Source: Flavobacterium geliluteum
GTDB lineage: Bacteria; Bacteroidota; Bacteroidia; Flavobacteriales; Flavobacteriaceae
Length of the DNA: 64,000 nucleotides
Assembly: GCF_017948595.1 (NCBI RefSeq)
Contig: NZ_JAGFBV010000003.1
Location: forward strand, 124,001 to 188,000
Reading direction: 5' to 3'
The notes under the pieces are model-generated. The model saw nothing but the letters and a program-made list of their open reading frames with translations, was not told the DNA's origin and did not search any database. The stretch's first letter is position 1; the number at the start of each line of letters is the position of its first letter. The translations under genes and the position numbers were made by a program. Positions 1-8,306 of the stretch are shown here, piece after piece.

Positions 1-702
1 AACAAATGTTCCTCCATAACCTAATGTTGTCATTAAGAAAGCCAGCAGTAAACGGCCGTTTGTAATTACTTTAAACTGGTCTTTTATTGCTATTTTTTGT
101 TCATTTTTTATATGACCTGGGACTAAAATCCAGCTGGAAATTAATCCTATAAGTCCAAGTGCCGCAACTCCAATAAAAGTAGCTCTCCAGCCAAATTGCT
201 GGCCAATGAATGTTCCAAAAGGAACTCCTGTAACAATTGCAACAGTAAGACCCGTAAACATGATAGAAATTGCCGAAGCTCTTTTATTTTCGGGTACTAA
301 TGAAGCTGCAATTGTAGATCCTATAGAAAAGAAAACACCGTGTGCAAGTCCGGTAATAATTCTGGCAATAACCAGAGTAATAAATCCCGGTGCAATCGAT
401 GCCAATCCGTTTCCTAATATGAAAACAATCATTAACCAGATTAATAATTTTTTTCGAGGGATACTGCCTGTTAATGCTGTAAGTACTGGCGCTCCAATGG
501 CAACGCCTATTGCATACAAGCTGACTAATAATCCAGCAGATGGAATCGTTATATTCAAATCTGTCGCAACAGTTGGTAATAAACCAACGATTACAAACTC
601 TGTAGTTCCAATACCAAATGCACTAATAGTTAATGCCCATAATGCAGCAGGTATTCCTTTTTTTACTTTTGTGGCAGGATTTATTGCTTCTGTAGTTTTC
701 AT
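1..702 (-). CDS. MFS drug/sugar exporter, DHA1/AraJ type (C-terminus off the left edge)
   Basis: This is the N-terminal part (234 codons) of a major facilitator superfamily inner-membrane antiporter; family members are about 390-400 residues, so the C-terminal 40% lies outside the window. The reverse strand reads from ATG at 702 (MKTTEAINPATKVKKGIP...) into alternating hydrophobic helices. The first helix carries the FGIGTTEFVIVGLLP signature typical of AraJ/YdhP/PbuE-like exporters, followed by a motif-A-like loop (GSIPRKK) between helices 2 and 3 and further helices to about helix 7. The substrate cannot be told from sequence; purine, arabinose and drug exporters all share this signature. 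A Crp/Fnr gene lies upstream on the same strand, 245 bp away, and the gap carries a perfect inverted repeat that could be an operator. The plus-strand open frame over this region is only its shadow. Confidence 0.9.
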   Translation of the reverse strand, partial: MKTTEAINPATKVKKGIPAALWALTISAFGIGTTEFVIVGLLPTVATDLNITIPSAGLLVSLYAIGVAIGAPVLTALTGSIPRKKLLIWLMIVFILGNGLASIAPGFITLVIARIITGLAHGVFFSIGSTIAASLVPENKRASAISIMFTGLTVAIVTGVPFGTFIGQQFGWRATFIGVAALGLIGLISSWILVPGHIKNEQKIAIKDQFKVITNGRLLLAFLMTTLGYGGTFV

Positions 703-773
703 GTTATTATTTTTAAAGTTGCTTCTTATTTACTATGCAAATTTCCGCCGAAAGGGCAACCTGTACGAGGAGG

Positions 774-798
774 TACATCACTATTATAAAGTGATGTA
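774..798. promoter_or_regulatory. Inverted repeat upstream of the MFS gene, possible operator
   Basis: TACATCACT at 774-782 and AGTGATGTA at 790-798 form perfect 9-bp arms around a 7-nt A/T spacer, 72 bp upstream of the MFS start codon. A second short inverted pair, TGTAC (762-766) and GTACA (773-777), overlaps its edge. The symmetry suggests a dimeric repressor site. The cognate regulator is unknown, and the neighbouring Crp/Fnr protein is only one candidate. Confidence 0.45.
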
Positions 799-947
799 TG
801 TCACATTTTTATTCAAAGGTTTGCAAGTTGTTTGCTGAATATTCGGTAGAATTAATGATCAAAGAATGTTTTGGAACATTCTGTTACATGAAAAATAAAT
901 AAGCCAATTTTAAGAACCACAAAGCTATAATACAGATTCGATTACAA

Positions 948-1520
948 TTACCCTTTTAATCGGCTTAAGGTTTCACGGGTTACCCCCAAATAAGAAGCCA
1001 GTAATTTTTTAGGAACTCTTTGTATAAGATGGGGGAGTTTTTTAATTAGGTTGTTATAACGTTCTTCGGCAGTTTCTGTAAGCAAAGACATGATGCGTTG
1101 CTGCAAAGCAATATAACCGTAATGCGATTTAATTCTGAAGAAATTGGTCATTTTTGGTATTTCTTGACACAATCGCTCACGGTTTTCTAATCGAAGACAA
1201 AAAAACTCAGAATCTTCAATACAATCTATAAATAATGTTGCTGGAATCTGGTTCTGAAAAGCCTGAAAATCACTGGTCCAATATTGCTCCATAGCAAACT
1301 GAAGAATGTGTTCTTTGCCTTCACTATCAATCGTATAGGTTTTTAATAATCCTTTGATAACCCAATATTCACTGGGAACTAATTCATCTTTCTGAATAAG
1401 AAATTGATGTTTTTTAAGTGTTTTATATGTAAAGCATTGTGCAACGTACTCCCATTCCTGATCGGTTAACGGACTAATTTCTTCTATGTGTTTTCTGAGT
1501 GCGAGGTAATATTCTTCCAT
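948..1520 (-). CDS. Crp/Fnr family transcriptional regulator
   Basis: A 190-residue cytoplasmic regulator of the short Crp/Fnr type common in Bacteroidota. Residues about 25-115 form the cyclic-nucleotide-binding-like beta-barrel (KHQFLIQKDELVPSEYWVIKGLLKTY and later segments). The C-terminal part has a helical dimer segment and a helix-turn-helix ending VPKKLLASYLGVTRETLSRLKG, where TRETLSRL is the recognition helix typical of the family. There is no Cys cluster for an iron-sulfur centre, so it is not an oxygen-sensing Fnr. The canonical cAMP phosphate-binding RxS motif is not evident, so the effector is unknown. It lies upstream of and on the same strand as the MFS gene and may regulate it; this is inference from position only. 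Confidence 0.9.
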   Translation of the reverse strand: MEEYYLALRKHIEEISPLTDQEWEYVAQCFTYKTLKKHQFLIQKDELVPSEYWVIKGLLKTYTIDSEGKEHILQFAMEQYWTSDFQAFQNQIPATLFIDCIEDSEFFCLRLENRERLCQEIPKMTNFFRIKSHYGYIALQQRIMSLLTETAEERYNNLIKKLPHLIQRVPKKLLASYLGVTRETLSRLKG

Positions 1521-1761
1521 AAATCAAGTAAAACACAAAATTAGTGAAATTATTTTCAGCAGTTATCTCAATAAAAAAGATTACTAGATCCGGACATAAT
1601 TATAGAAGACAAAATAGATTATTGAATTTTGTAATCGGACTAAAATTGGCGTTGGTCGATACTATTTATCATTCGGTATAAAAAATAGATTGCAGCTGAA
1701 ATAATGTATCTAAATTGTGGTATATATTAATCAAATTCAATTAATTAACACAAAAAAAAAG

Positions 1762-2226
1762 ATGAAAAAAATAATTCTTGTCTGTTTGTTTTTAATGAGT
1801 GTTTTTTCTAATGCTCAAGTAGTAACCCATAAAAATGCTGCCTCCAAACCAAGTTGGGGACCTTTGAGCAGTGAAGATTTTAGATACTATTATTTACCCG
1901 ATATCGATATTTATTACGATACTGAAAAAAGTGAATTTATTTATGATAAAAAAGGCAAATGGGTACGCGTGAAGTCGCTTCCTTCGCAATGCAAAGGATA
2001 TAATCTTTATGAAGGTTATAAGGTTATAATAACCGATTATAATGGCAATATTCCGTATCAGTACCACCAAAAGCATCTTGTTAAGTATCCAAAGGAAAAT
2101 AGAGGGAAAGAAAAGAAAATTGTAAAGACAAAATCGGTGCCGAGCAAGAAAAGTGTGGTCGGGCAAAATAAAACATGGGAGGGATCTACAAAGTCAATTC
2201 CAGCTACAAAAGGGCCTTTAAAGTAA
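1762..2226 (+). CDS. Small exported protein of unknown function
   Basis: I do not recognise a family. The most credible start is ATG at 1762, preceded by an A-rich tract, because it begins MKKIILVCLFLMSVFSNAQ, a Sec signal peptide with an Ala-rich cleavage site and the N-A-Q ending typical of flavobacterial secreted proteins; the longer frame starting at 1717 would place the signal peptide internally. The mature part of about 135 residues is rich in Tyr, Asp and Lys (for example DIDIYYDTEKSEFIYDKKGK), then becomes basic and Ser/Lys-rich at the C-terminus, without repeats. Similar short periplasmic proteins occur in flavobacteria without assigned function. It has no operon partner. Confidence 0.7.
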   Translation: MKKIILVCLFLMSVFSNAQVVTHKNAASKPSWGPLSSEDFRYYYLPDIDIYYDTEKSEFIYDKKGKWVRVKSLPSQCKGYNLYEGYKVIITDYNGNIPYQYHQKHLVKYPKENRGKEKKIVKTKSVPSKKSVVGQNKTWEGSTKSIPATKGPLK

Positions 2227-2332
2227 AAGACTTCTACAAATAAATTTCATCTTGCAGTTTATAATAAACAAAAGGCGATTATAAACGTTAGCTTCCTTGT
2301 AACTAAAGATGGGAATAATATTTTACGCTGGT

Positions 2333-2575
2333 TTAGAGGTGATTCAAGCCAAACTTTATTATTTCGTCTATAATTGGAAGTATTTCCTTTCCGGTAGATG
2401 TTAAAGTATATTCTACGCGAGGCGTGATTTCAGGATAAGCTTTTTTGCATACAATGCCTTTTTCGCATAAATATTTCAGCTGGCTGATCAGCATTTTTTC
2501 ACTAATCCCCGTAATGCACCTTCTCAATTCTCCATACCGAATTGTTCTTGTATTGATTTGAAAAATAATCAGCAT
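2333..2575 (-). CDS. HxlR-type winged-helix regulator, N-terminally truncated
   Basis: An 80-residue open frame that matches the core of HxlR/MarR-like regulators: RYGELRRCITGISEKMLISQLKYLCEKGIVCKK corresponds to the DNA-binding helices, and EITPRVEYTLTSTGKEI to the wing. Intact members are about 100-120 residues and begin with a Cys-Pro helix and a GGKW segment; here an in-frame TAG lies two codons before the ATG, and none of the missing segment is visible upstream in any frame. The protein may therefore be a degraded regulator with weakened dimerisation. The DNA just upstream (2647-2752) contains two stem-loops, possibly marking a recombination boundary. Confidence 0.6.
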   Translation of the reverse strand: MLIIFQINTRTIRYGELRRCITGISEKMLISQLKYLCEKGIVCKKAYPEITPRVEYTLTSTGKEILPIIDEIIKFGLNHL

Positions 2576-2646
2576 TGTCTATTTCTAATAGTACTTTATA
2601 AGTATTACAGATATAAAATATTTACAATGCTTTTTTAGGTTTGTGT

Positions 2647-2681
2647 GTCTCATATTAGGGTTATAAGCCAGAATATGAGAC
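2647..2681. repeat. Perfect 10-bp stem-loop in intergenic DNA
   Basis: GTCTCATATT (2647-2656) pairs exactly with AATATGAGAC (2672-2681) around a 15-nt loop. There is no U-run after it on either strand, so it does not look like a simple terminator. Together with the hairpin at 2719-2752 it forms a structured 105-nt block between the truncated HxlR gene and the metal exporter gene. Confidence 0.5.
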
Positions 2682-2718
2682 CACTAAACCACTCTGCACT
2701 GAAAGTATAGAGGCTTGT

Positions 2719-2752
2719 TTTACTAGGGACTGAAAATCCCTCTTTTAGTAAA
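2719..2752. repeat. Second stem-loop, bulged
   Basis: TTTACTA (2719-2725) plus GGGA pairs with TCCC plus TAGTAAA (2746-2752), with a 7-nt loop CTGAAAA and an asymmetric bulge. The tip resembles a tRNA-Phe anticodon arm (GAA), but no acceptor stem or T-arm follows, so I do not call a tRNA. It could be a mobile-element end or an attachment-site fragment. Confidence 0.4.
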
Positions 2753-2854
2753 TTTAAGAGCATTTAAGTGCCGTTATTTACCCAACATAAAAACCTAGTT
2801 TTTAAACGTGTTACTATTGTAGGGGGCACAAAAAATAAGATAATCGTTTTATTT

Positions 2855-3784
2855 TCAACAAGCGATAAGCCTACAAGTAATTAAGTCCGTTTCTATTTGT
2901 ACAGTGGGGTGTTGAATTTTATGCTTTTCCATGAGCTGTAAAATAGACGAAAGAATATTTGCTTCTCTGCTTTTATCAACCGTATTTACAACAGCGTGGA
3001 GGGAGCCAATGTTATAATTACCATCCAATGTCCAAATATGAAGGTCGTGGATATTTGCAATTCCATCAATTTGCAACAGTTCATTAGATAGTTGTTCTTG
3101 ATCTATGTTTTTAGGGACAGATTGAAGTAAAACCTCCATCGTGCTAATCACGCCTCTTGTGGCATTGTATCCGATAAAAGTGGCAATAGCCAAAGCTAAT
3201 ACGCCATCTATCCAATACCAACCGGTAAAATAAATAACCACGGCACCTATTAAAACGGCTACCCAACCCAATACATCTTCCAACAAATGTAGCATGATGG
3301 CTTTGCTATTAAAATCGGTTTCATGTATATGACTATGTCCGTGATGTGAATGTTCCTGATGGGTATCTGCGTTAGATTTTTTTATTCTCAAAAAAGCAAA
3401 ACCATTTACGGCTATGCCCATTATAGCTAACCACAACATGCCTTTGCCATCAACTATTTCTGGGTTTAAAAATGATTGGTACGCATTAAAGCACATAAAT
3501 ACTGCACCTATCAATAAAAATAGCGACATGCCTAATGCAGATAATAAAGAAAACCTTTTGTATCCGTATGAAAATTTGGAACTTCTTTTCTTTCCGGATA
3601 TTTTTTCTAGCAATACCGCCACACCGATGGCTATGGCATCTGTAAAATCATGAAATGCATCTGCGATAATAGCGGTGGAGTTGGTTAATATACCACCAAC
3701 TACTTCAACTATTGAAAATAAAATATTAAGCCAAAAGGCTAATGAAAGTCCTTTTTTATTTGAATGATTATGTGTGTGTGACAT
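2855..3784 (-). CDS. Cation diffusion facilitator (CDF) metal exporter, CzcD/ZitB-like
   Basis: A 309-residue inner-membrane exporter of divalent metals, most likely Zn2+, by proton antiport. Six membrane segments are visible. The transport site is formed by the His/Asp pair in the second helix (ADAFHDFTDA) and the HLLEDVLG motif in the fifth, both conserved in zinc-type CDFs. The cytosolic loop between helices 4 and 5 is His-rich (HQEHSHHGHSHIH), and the N-terminus MSHTHNHSN is a second His cluster. The C-terminal 80 residues form the ferredoxin-like regulatory domain (IANIHDLHIWTLDG). It is the last gene of a minus-strand group, 17 bp after the siderophore-interacting protein gene, so it is probably cotranscribed with it. 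The length is normal for the family. Confidence 0.93.
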   Translation of the reverse strand: MSHTHNHSNKKGLSLAFWLNILFSIVEVVGGILTNSTAIIADAFHDFTDAIAIGVAVLLEKISGKKRSSKFSYGYKRFSLLSALGMSLFLLIGAVFMCFNAYQSFLNPEIVDGKGMLWLAIMGIAVNGFAFLRIKKSNADTHQEHSHHGHSHIHETDFNSKAIMLHLLEDVLGWVAVLIGAVVIYFTGWYWIDGVLALAIATFIGYNATRGVISTMEVLLQSVPKNIDQEQLSNELLQIDGIANIHDLHIWTLDGNYNIGSLHAVVNTVDKSREANILSSILQLMEKHKIQHPTVQIETDLITCRLIAC

Positions 3785-3801
3785 TGTTGTTTATTTTTAA
3801 T

Positions 3802-4521
3802 TTATATTCCTTTTTTGCCTTCAAGCCAATAGCCTTGTGATGATATACGGTTCACTTTTTTTTCTTTTAAAATCTTTTTAAAAATCCGAATGGATGTTAT
3901 ATTTCCAGTTAGAATAAAATTTGCATCCAGCCAATTATCTGTTTCAAAAATAGGTAGTTTGTTTATCCAGTTTTCATTGGAGAATGAATTGTTTTTCTGA
4001 AATACCACGTACAGATCTAATCCTAATAATTGCGGTACATTATGGTTTTCTTCTTCCAATTCAAAACAAAACAGATACTGATGTTTATACTCTTTTAAAC
4101 TCGGAAGAATAGAACTAGCAAAGCCTAACGAAGTTTCATCTCCGAAAATAAATTGTTTTTTCACGCTTGGTTCGTACAGCTTTTTTCCTCTCGGCGGACT
4201 AATATATAATTCATCGTTTTTTGTTAATCCATTGATGTAATGGCTTCCTACACCGTTTCCGTGAATATGAAAAACAATATCGAAAATATCATTCTCAGTG
4301 TCGTGATGTATTAGGGTATAATTCCTAAACTCAGTTTCACTTACACGAATAACATTGGCGTATCCCATCGGGATATTTACCCGGGATACATTTCCCTGAA
4401 AACGTATTTTCTTTATTTTTGGGCTTAGATAGGTAGTATCTCTAATCTTGACATTGGGGCGAAGCGTTCCTTCAAATAAATCCCCTAACCATTTTGGTAT
4501 ACTCGAAATCATTGTGTGCAA
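3802..4521 (-). CDS. Siderophore-interacting protein (FAD-dependent ferric reductase family)
   Basis: A 239-residue cytoplasmic flavoprotein of the SIP/ViuB family, which reduces imported ferric siderophores to release iron, using FAD and NAD(P)H or ferredoxin. The N-terminal FAD-binding barrel contains the RNYTLIHHD motif (R-x-Y-T flavin contact) and a GNGVGSHYI segment for phosphate binding. The second domain has FGDETSLGFASSI, the signature of the nucleotide-binding half, and the protein ends with the family motif SQGYWLEGKKGI. It follows an AraC-type regulator by 69 bp and precedes the CDF exporter by 17 bp, which suggests an inducible metal-handling group. It is slightly shorter than many family members (about 250-280 residues) but both domains are present. 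Confidence 0.88.
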   Translation of the reverse strand: MHTMISSIPKWLGDLFEGTLRPNVKIRDTTYLSPKIKKIRFQGNVSRVNIPMGYANVIRVSETEFRNYTLIHHDTENDIFDIVFHIHGNGVGSHYINGLTKNDELYISPPRGKKLYEPSVKKQFIFGDETSLGFASSILPSLKEYKHQYLFCFELEEENHNVPQLLGLDLYVVFQKNNSFSNENWINKLPIFETDNWLDANFILTGNITSIRIFKKILKEKKVNRISSQGYWLEGKKGI

Positions 4522-4590
4522 TTTTTAATTCATTGCAAAGAAACAATGAAAATCTAGTGCCGGCAATGTCAATACAAGGTAAGTATTGGA

Positions 4591-5445
4591 CTAATCGAGG
4601 TTTTTATTTTTAAAAGTGATAGCAGTTGTACCCACAACTTTTGTAAAAAGCCGTGAAAAATACGGGTAATCATCGTAACCCAATTCCGTCGCAATTTCTT
4701 TTACTGATTTATTAGAATGATATAATAAGCGTTTAGTTTCTAAAATAACACGTTGCTGTATATGGTATGAAACTGGCTGACCAGTTGTATTTTTGACACA
4801 TTCATTTAAATAGGGTGTAGATATACTTAAAATTTTTGCATAGTCTGAGGGGCGTTTCATTGTTGTAAAGTTACGTTCCAAACTTGCCTTAAACTTTTTT
4901 GTAACGGCTTCAAAACGGGAGTATTTTTCTGCAGGTTTATCCTTTTCCAAATAGGCAGAAAGTATTAAAGCCACCAATGCATTACAATTGTCTTTAAGTA
5001 AAGTGTGGTATAGTCTATCTTGTTTGCGTTCAAAAGATTTTATGCAAAGCATTGCAGTATCAGTAAGTATAGATAAGCTGTCTTCTTTTATTAGCATGGG
5101 GTTTACTGGCGTAATCTCTTCCAACAAATCAATGTATTCAGGATGCAGGTTTTCATTAGTAATCAGTAAGCCATAGATGGTTGTGTCAGTTGTTTCTAAA
5201 AAACGATGTACTTGATTGGGGTGAATATATAAAACAGACGACTTGCTGATTTTATATTTTTTAAAGTCAACCTCAAAAAAAGTTACTCCTTTTTCCTGTA
5301 TAATAAAAAAATGAAAATCGTGTCGGTGAGCATGACTTGCTTCGTCTAATGGAATTTCTTTTGCCGACATTTTTCCGACCACGATACCAAGGTTATGCCC
5401 ATCGGGAAGCGAATGTACTGGTATTGATTTTGTCTTTTTAGCCAT
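4591..5445 (-). CDS. AraC family transcriptional regulator
   Basis: A 284-residue regulator with an N-terminal cupin-like sensing domain (about residues 30-110; SHAHRHDFHFFIIQEKG and VLYIHPNQVHRF carry the expected His residues) and a C-terminal pair of helix-turn-helix motifs (about 185-280). The second motif, SVKEIATELGYDDYPYFSRLFTKVVG, is the classic AraC signature; the first is RPSDYAKILSISTPYLNECVK. The typical role is activation of an adjacent operon when a small ligand binds. The two genes downstream on the same strand (siderophore-interacting reductase and CDF exporter) are the natural targets. The ligand is unknown. Confidence 0.92.
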   Translation of the reverse strand: MAKKTKSIPVHSLPDGHNLGIVVGKMSAKEIPLDEASHAHRHDFHFFIIQEKGVTFFEVDFKKYKISKSSVLYIHPNQVHRFLETTDTTIYGLLITNENLHPEYIDLLEEITPVNPMLIKEDSLSILTDTAMLCIKSFERKQDRLYHTLLKDNCNALVALILSAYLEKDKPAEKYSRFEAVTKKFKASLERNFTTMKRPSDYAKILSISTPYLNECVKNTTGQPVSYHIQQRVILETKRLLYHSNKSVKEIATELGYDDYPYFSRLFTKVVGTTAITFKNKNLD

Positions 5446-6393
5446 TGTTTTTTAATTCTCAACCAAGTATCAAAGATAAATATTTGGCTTTTCAAATAAA
5501 GCATTAATATCACATCGCCTAATTAAGGTTTTTCTTTCTCGAAAAGTCTTTTTGTAAAGATCAAAACGATAAACGCTTTTAATAGAAATACCTTAAATCA
5601 ATACAAGTTTACTGATAATGAGCATCAATTATATTTGCAAGTTTTTTAGCTTTTAATTTAGCGTAAAGCATATCAAATTTAGTGCTTATTTTCCAATGTA
5701 GAAATTAACAACCCATTTTTTATTAAGGTTTTAGATGTTGAAGCACAAGAAAAGTACTAATCTGAGCAAAAATAAAACAAACTAAAAACAAGCAAACTTT
5801 TATCTAATATTTCAATTGAAATAAGATGTTTGTTAAATTGTAGTATGATTTTTTAAAAGAACACATTCATCCAGTGGTTGAATCAAATTTATAAAAAAAT
5901 AGGATTGATAGGATTGACATTTTAAGCTTTTTCGTTTTCAGAATTTACAATTTGGATTGAATTTCGTATACATAGGAGTTTATAAACTTTCGAACCTAAG
6001 CTCTCCAGTTCTTAAATTTACTGAATTTATTTTTTTATATCGTTTATGCCGCGATTTTACCACAAATTTAGCATGCTGAAATTTTTTTAAACATTTTTAT
6101 ATTCGTTTGATTCTAACCTTGTAATTGTATTTTTTCAATTTGTATTTTGGCTGTATATAAGGTGATCTAGTGTTGAGAATTTAATTTTTGGAAGTGAAAT
6201 TAACATTATTGACTTTCTGAACTAGTCCATTTTTTAAAAATGGACTTTTTGGTGTCCTTTTCACTTTTTTTCTAAGTATCTACTGTTTTTATGTTCCGTC
6301 AAGGGACGTCTACGATACAAATTTCTATACATTTTATGTAGGATTTAAAGAGATAGACGTACTACATCTAAATAATATATCCGTTTAATTTTC
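5446..6393. other. Gene-free, AT-rich stretch
   Basis: About 950 bp without a credible gene. I see short broken coding-like pieces (for example an EINNPFFIKVLDVEAQEKY-like peptide around 5703-5759 ending in a stop) but no family match. A long perfect palindrome lies at 6224-6246. The stretch leads into clear pseudogene remnants, so it is best read as decayed sequence. Confidence 0.6.
6224..6246. terminator. Palindromic hairpin, terminator-like
   Basis: AGTCCA at 6224-6229 followed by T and A tracts and TGGACT at 6241-6246 makes an 11-bp perfect hairpin, followed by four T on the plus strand. No gene is recognised upstream, so it may be a leftover terminator of a lost gene. Confidence 0.4.
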
Positions 6394-6421
6394 AAAGTGT
6401 GATTCTCGTCACACTTTTTTT
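6394..6421 (+). terminator. Rho-independent terminator-like hairpin
   Basis: AAAGTGTGA (6394-6402) pairs with TCACACTTT (6409-6417) around the loop TTCTCG and runs into a T-tract to 6421. It precedes the aldehyde dehydrogenase remnant and has no intact upstream gene, which again fits a decayed locus. Confidence 0.5.
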
Positions 6422-6461
6422 GTGACTTTGCTCCTCGTATTGAGGAGTAGAGCCGCCATAA

Positions 6462-6842
6462 ATTTGCGGTGGAAAACGTATTTCTGATACTTGTTTTGAG
6501 CCAACAATTTTACTTAATACAAAAGTATCAACAAACGAAATTTTTGGTCCCGTTGTATGTATTTATCCTTTTACAGATAGGCAAGAAGCCATAAAAAAAG
6601 CAAATGCGCTTGATGTTCATTTTCAGGCCGCTGTTTTTACAAAAAATGTTGATATTGCTTTGGATGCGACAAAAAAACTAAACGCAACTGCTGTTATGGT
6701 AAATGATAATACTGCTTTTAGAGTAGACTGGATGCTGTTTGGCGGAAGAGATGCTTCAGATCTTGGAATGGCCGGAATCTACTATACTATAAATGATATG
6801 ACAAGAGAAAAATTGATGGTTCTTAAAAGTAAATCTTTATAA
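6462..6842 (+). pseudogene. C-terminal remnant of an aldehyde dehydrogenase
   Basis: One open frame without a proper start encodes the last ~126 residues of an NAD(P)-dependent aldehyde dehydrogenase (family length about 470-500). Recognisable parts are GGKRISDTCFEPTILLN, the EIFGPVV motif that contains the conserved Glu and Phe of the cofactor site, a PF..xxEAIKKAN segment, VMVNDNTAFRVD, and the C-terminal oligomerisation tail NDMTREKLMVL. An in-frame TAA at 6459 ends the frame upstream, and the Rossmann domain and catalytic Cys are absent. It most resembles the succinate-semialdehyde/glyceraldehyde-type branch. The Gly-rich end of the family motif is altered (FGGRDASDLGMAG), consistent with drift. 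I consider it non-functional. Confidence 0.8.
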
Positions 6843-6905
6843 ATAGATAGCATTTAACCGCAATGACGCAAAGATTTTTTATAATACGGTATTTTGTAAA
6901 AACGT

Positions 6906-6947
6906 AAAGTTTGCAAAGCTTTGTATTTTAAAAACTTTGCAAACCTT
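6906..6947. repeat. Flavobacterial GTTTGCAAAG-type inverted repeat
   Basis: AAAGTTTGCAAAG (6906-6918) and CTTTGCAAACCTT (6935-6947) form a hairpin with one mismatch, embedded in ACCGCAATGACGCAAAG...CTTGCG sequence on both sides. From general knowledge, this kind of GCAAAG-rich repeat is dispersed in intergenic DNA of Flavobacterium genomes. Here it separates two pseudogene remnants. Confidence 0.5.
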
Positions 6948-6979
6948 GCGTATCCCGACTTTTTGCGTTTAAATCACAT

Positions 6980-7250
6980 CGTAGTACAAACTTTAAAGGA
7001 GATATTTATATTTTAATAACCAGTTTCATTTTTTCAGGAGGTTCTGAATTTGCGGCACTGGCAAAAAAAACATACTAATGCAAAATTCTTTGGGGAGGAA
7101 ACTGGCGGCGGATATTATGTAAATTCAAGTGGAAGTTTTCTAAGTTTTACTCTATAATATGAAATAAAGTCATCCATCAAAAAATATCTTTCAGGATATG
7201 ACAATATGATGGAGTATGTAAAATTACTCATTAGAAAGAATAAACTATAA
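6980..7250 (+). pseudogene. C-terminal remnant of an S41 family (tail-specific) peptidase
   Basis: Three frames together spell the end of an S41 peptidase. The first frame gives FKGDIYILITSFIFSGGSEFAALAKK, which corresponds to the segment around the catalytic Ser, and stops at TAA 7076. The next frame continues TNAKFFGEETGGGYYVNSSG...SFTL and stops at 7157; the EETGGG motif is characteristic of the family. A last piece, DNMMEYVKLLIRKNKL, ends at 7250. At least one frameshift and one internal stop are therefore present, and the N-terminal and PDZ-like parts are missing. This is a dead gene. Confidence 0.75.
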
Positions 7251-7498
7251 ATTTTAAAATAACTTCGGAATAATGTTTAAATTTTTTAAAGTAAGTGTTT
7301 GATTTTTAAGTTTCTATTGAGTTATAGTGCTAAAATGTCTATTCTCTTTTTTTCAAAACTTTTTGGGCTTTGCGACCGAATTCGAGACTGCTTCATCTTG
7401 AATATTTTTGAAAGACTGTTTTTGCTTTTTGTAGCAAATTTGAAGATCATTCCACTTTTTATAACACTCAATTAGAGATCATAAAAGTATTTGCGCGA

Positions 7499-8167
7499 CT
7501 ATAATAATCCTAAAGTTTTAGCTTTTTCTATTAAATCTTTATCACTTCCCTTGCCTCTTAATAACTGATCTTTTATGTTTGCTTTTCTTTTTTCTATAGC
7601 GCTCATAGAAAGAGGAATATAATCAGTAAGGTTTACTGTCTTGACACCTTGAGAAATTAATATTAAAATCTGATTGTCATGATGGTCCCAATTTATATTT
7701 TTTTTAAATAACTCCCGTTGGGATTCTACGATTGTACTGCTCCTAAATATTTCTCCATCAATAATATTTTTACAAATCACGGGAAATGATTCAAAATTGA
7801 TATCATTTTTTGATATAAAGCCTTCAGGCCTTATACCTTTTATTATTTTGTCCACAGTCAAAGGTTCACTGCGCATTGTAAGAAGAACTATTTTACATTT
7901 CGTGAATTTTTCTTTAAGAAGAAATGCTAAATCAATACCATCATTAATATTTAATTGTTTATAAGGGGGCAAATTTATATCAAGTAATGCGACATCTATA
8001 TTAATATTTTGCTTTAGGTTTAAAATAATTTTATTATGGGCATCTTCACAATTATAGCTCTTTATAAAGTTTGGGGTGTTTTCTTGAAATTGATCGTCGG
8101 ATAAAAGGTTGACATAACTATCCACTGTCATCGGATGGTCGTCGACGATTAAAATGTTTAGATTCAT
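7499..8167 (-). CDS. Two-component response regulator, REC plus LuxR-like HTH
   Basis: A 222-residue response regulator. The receiver domain (1-130) has the acidic pair D9/D10 in ILIVDDHP, the phospho-acceptor D63 in LLDINLPP, T97 and the conserved K120 in GFISKND. The C-terminal domain (about 155-222) is a divergent LuxR/NarL-type helix-turn-helix: HDNQILILISQGVKTVNLTDYIPLSMSAIEKRKANIK. It is transcribed divergently from a lipoprotein/TPR-histidine kinase pair, the usual partner of such regulators in Bacteroidota. The start is 40 bp from a TACGG-N5-CCGTA palindrome, and a second copy lies near the divergent lipoprotein gene. I infer autoregulation and, because the same half-sites recur before 11164 and 13175, control of the dehydrogenase and assembly-line genes. 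Confidence 0.88.
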   Translation of the reverse strand: MNLNILIVDDHPMTVDSYVNLLSDDQFQENTPNFIKSYNCEDAHNKIILNLKQNINIDVALLDINLPPYKQLNINDGIDLAFLLKEKFTKCKIVLLTMRSEPLTVDKIIKGIRPEGFISKNDINFESFPVICKNIIDGEIFRSSTIVESQRELFKKNINWDHHDNQILILISQGVKTVNLTDYIPLSMSAIEKRKANIKDQLLRGKGSDKDLIEKAKTLGLL

Positions 8168-8206
8168 AAATTGTTTAATTGGATTTTTAACAAATGTAAG
8201 AAATAA

Positions 8207-8221
8207 TACGGATTTTCCGTA
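8207..8221. promoter_or_regulatory. Palindrome TACGGATTTTCCGTA, putative response-regulator site
   Basis: A 15-bp sequence with perfect TACGG/CCGTA arms (extending to TACGGA/TCCGTA) lies 40 bp upstream of the response regulator start codon. The identical arms recur exactly 100 bp away at 8307. The site is in the divergent promoter region, and its half-site reappears upstream of the genes at 11164 and 13175. Binding by the response regulator is inferred. Confidence 0.65.
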
Positions 8222-8306
8222 CTGTAATATTAAATGAATTACAATGCTAATTAATAGTTAATAAATAATAATCAAATCATATTATTTTCGATAAAAGCAT
8301 AAATTT

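Noticed and set aside
206..838. 210-codon plus-strand open frame
   Set aside because: It is the antisense shadow of the minus-strand MFS gene, whose translation gives a coherent membrane transporter.
2717..2754. tRNA-Phe-like anticodon arm (GGGACTGAAAATCCC)
   Set aside because: No acceptor stem, D-arm or T-arm with GTTCGAATC can be found around it, so it is only a hairpin.
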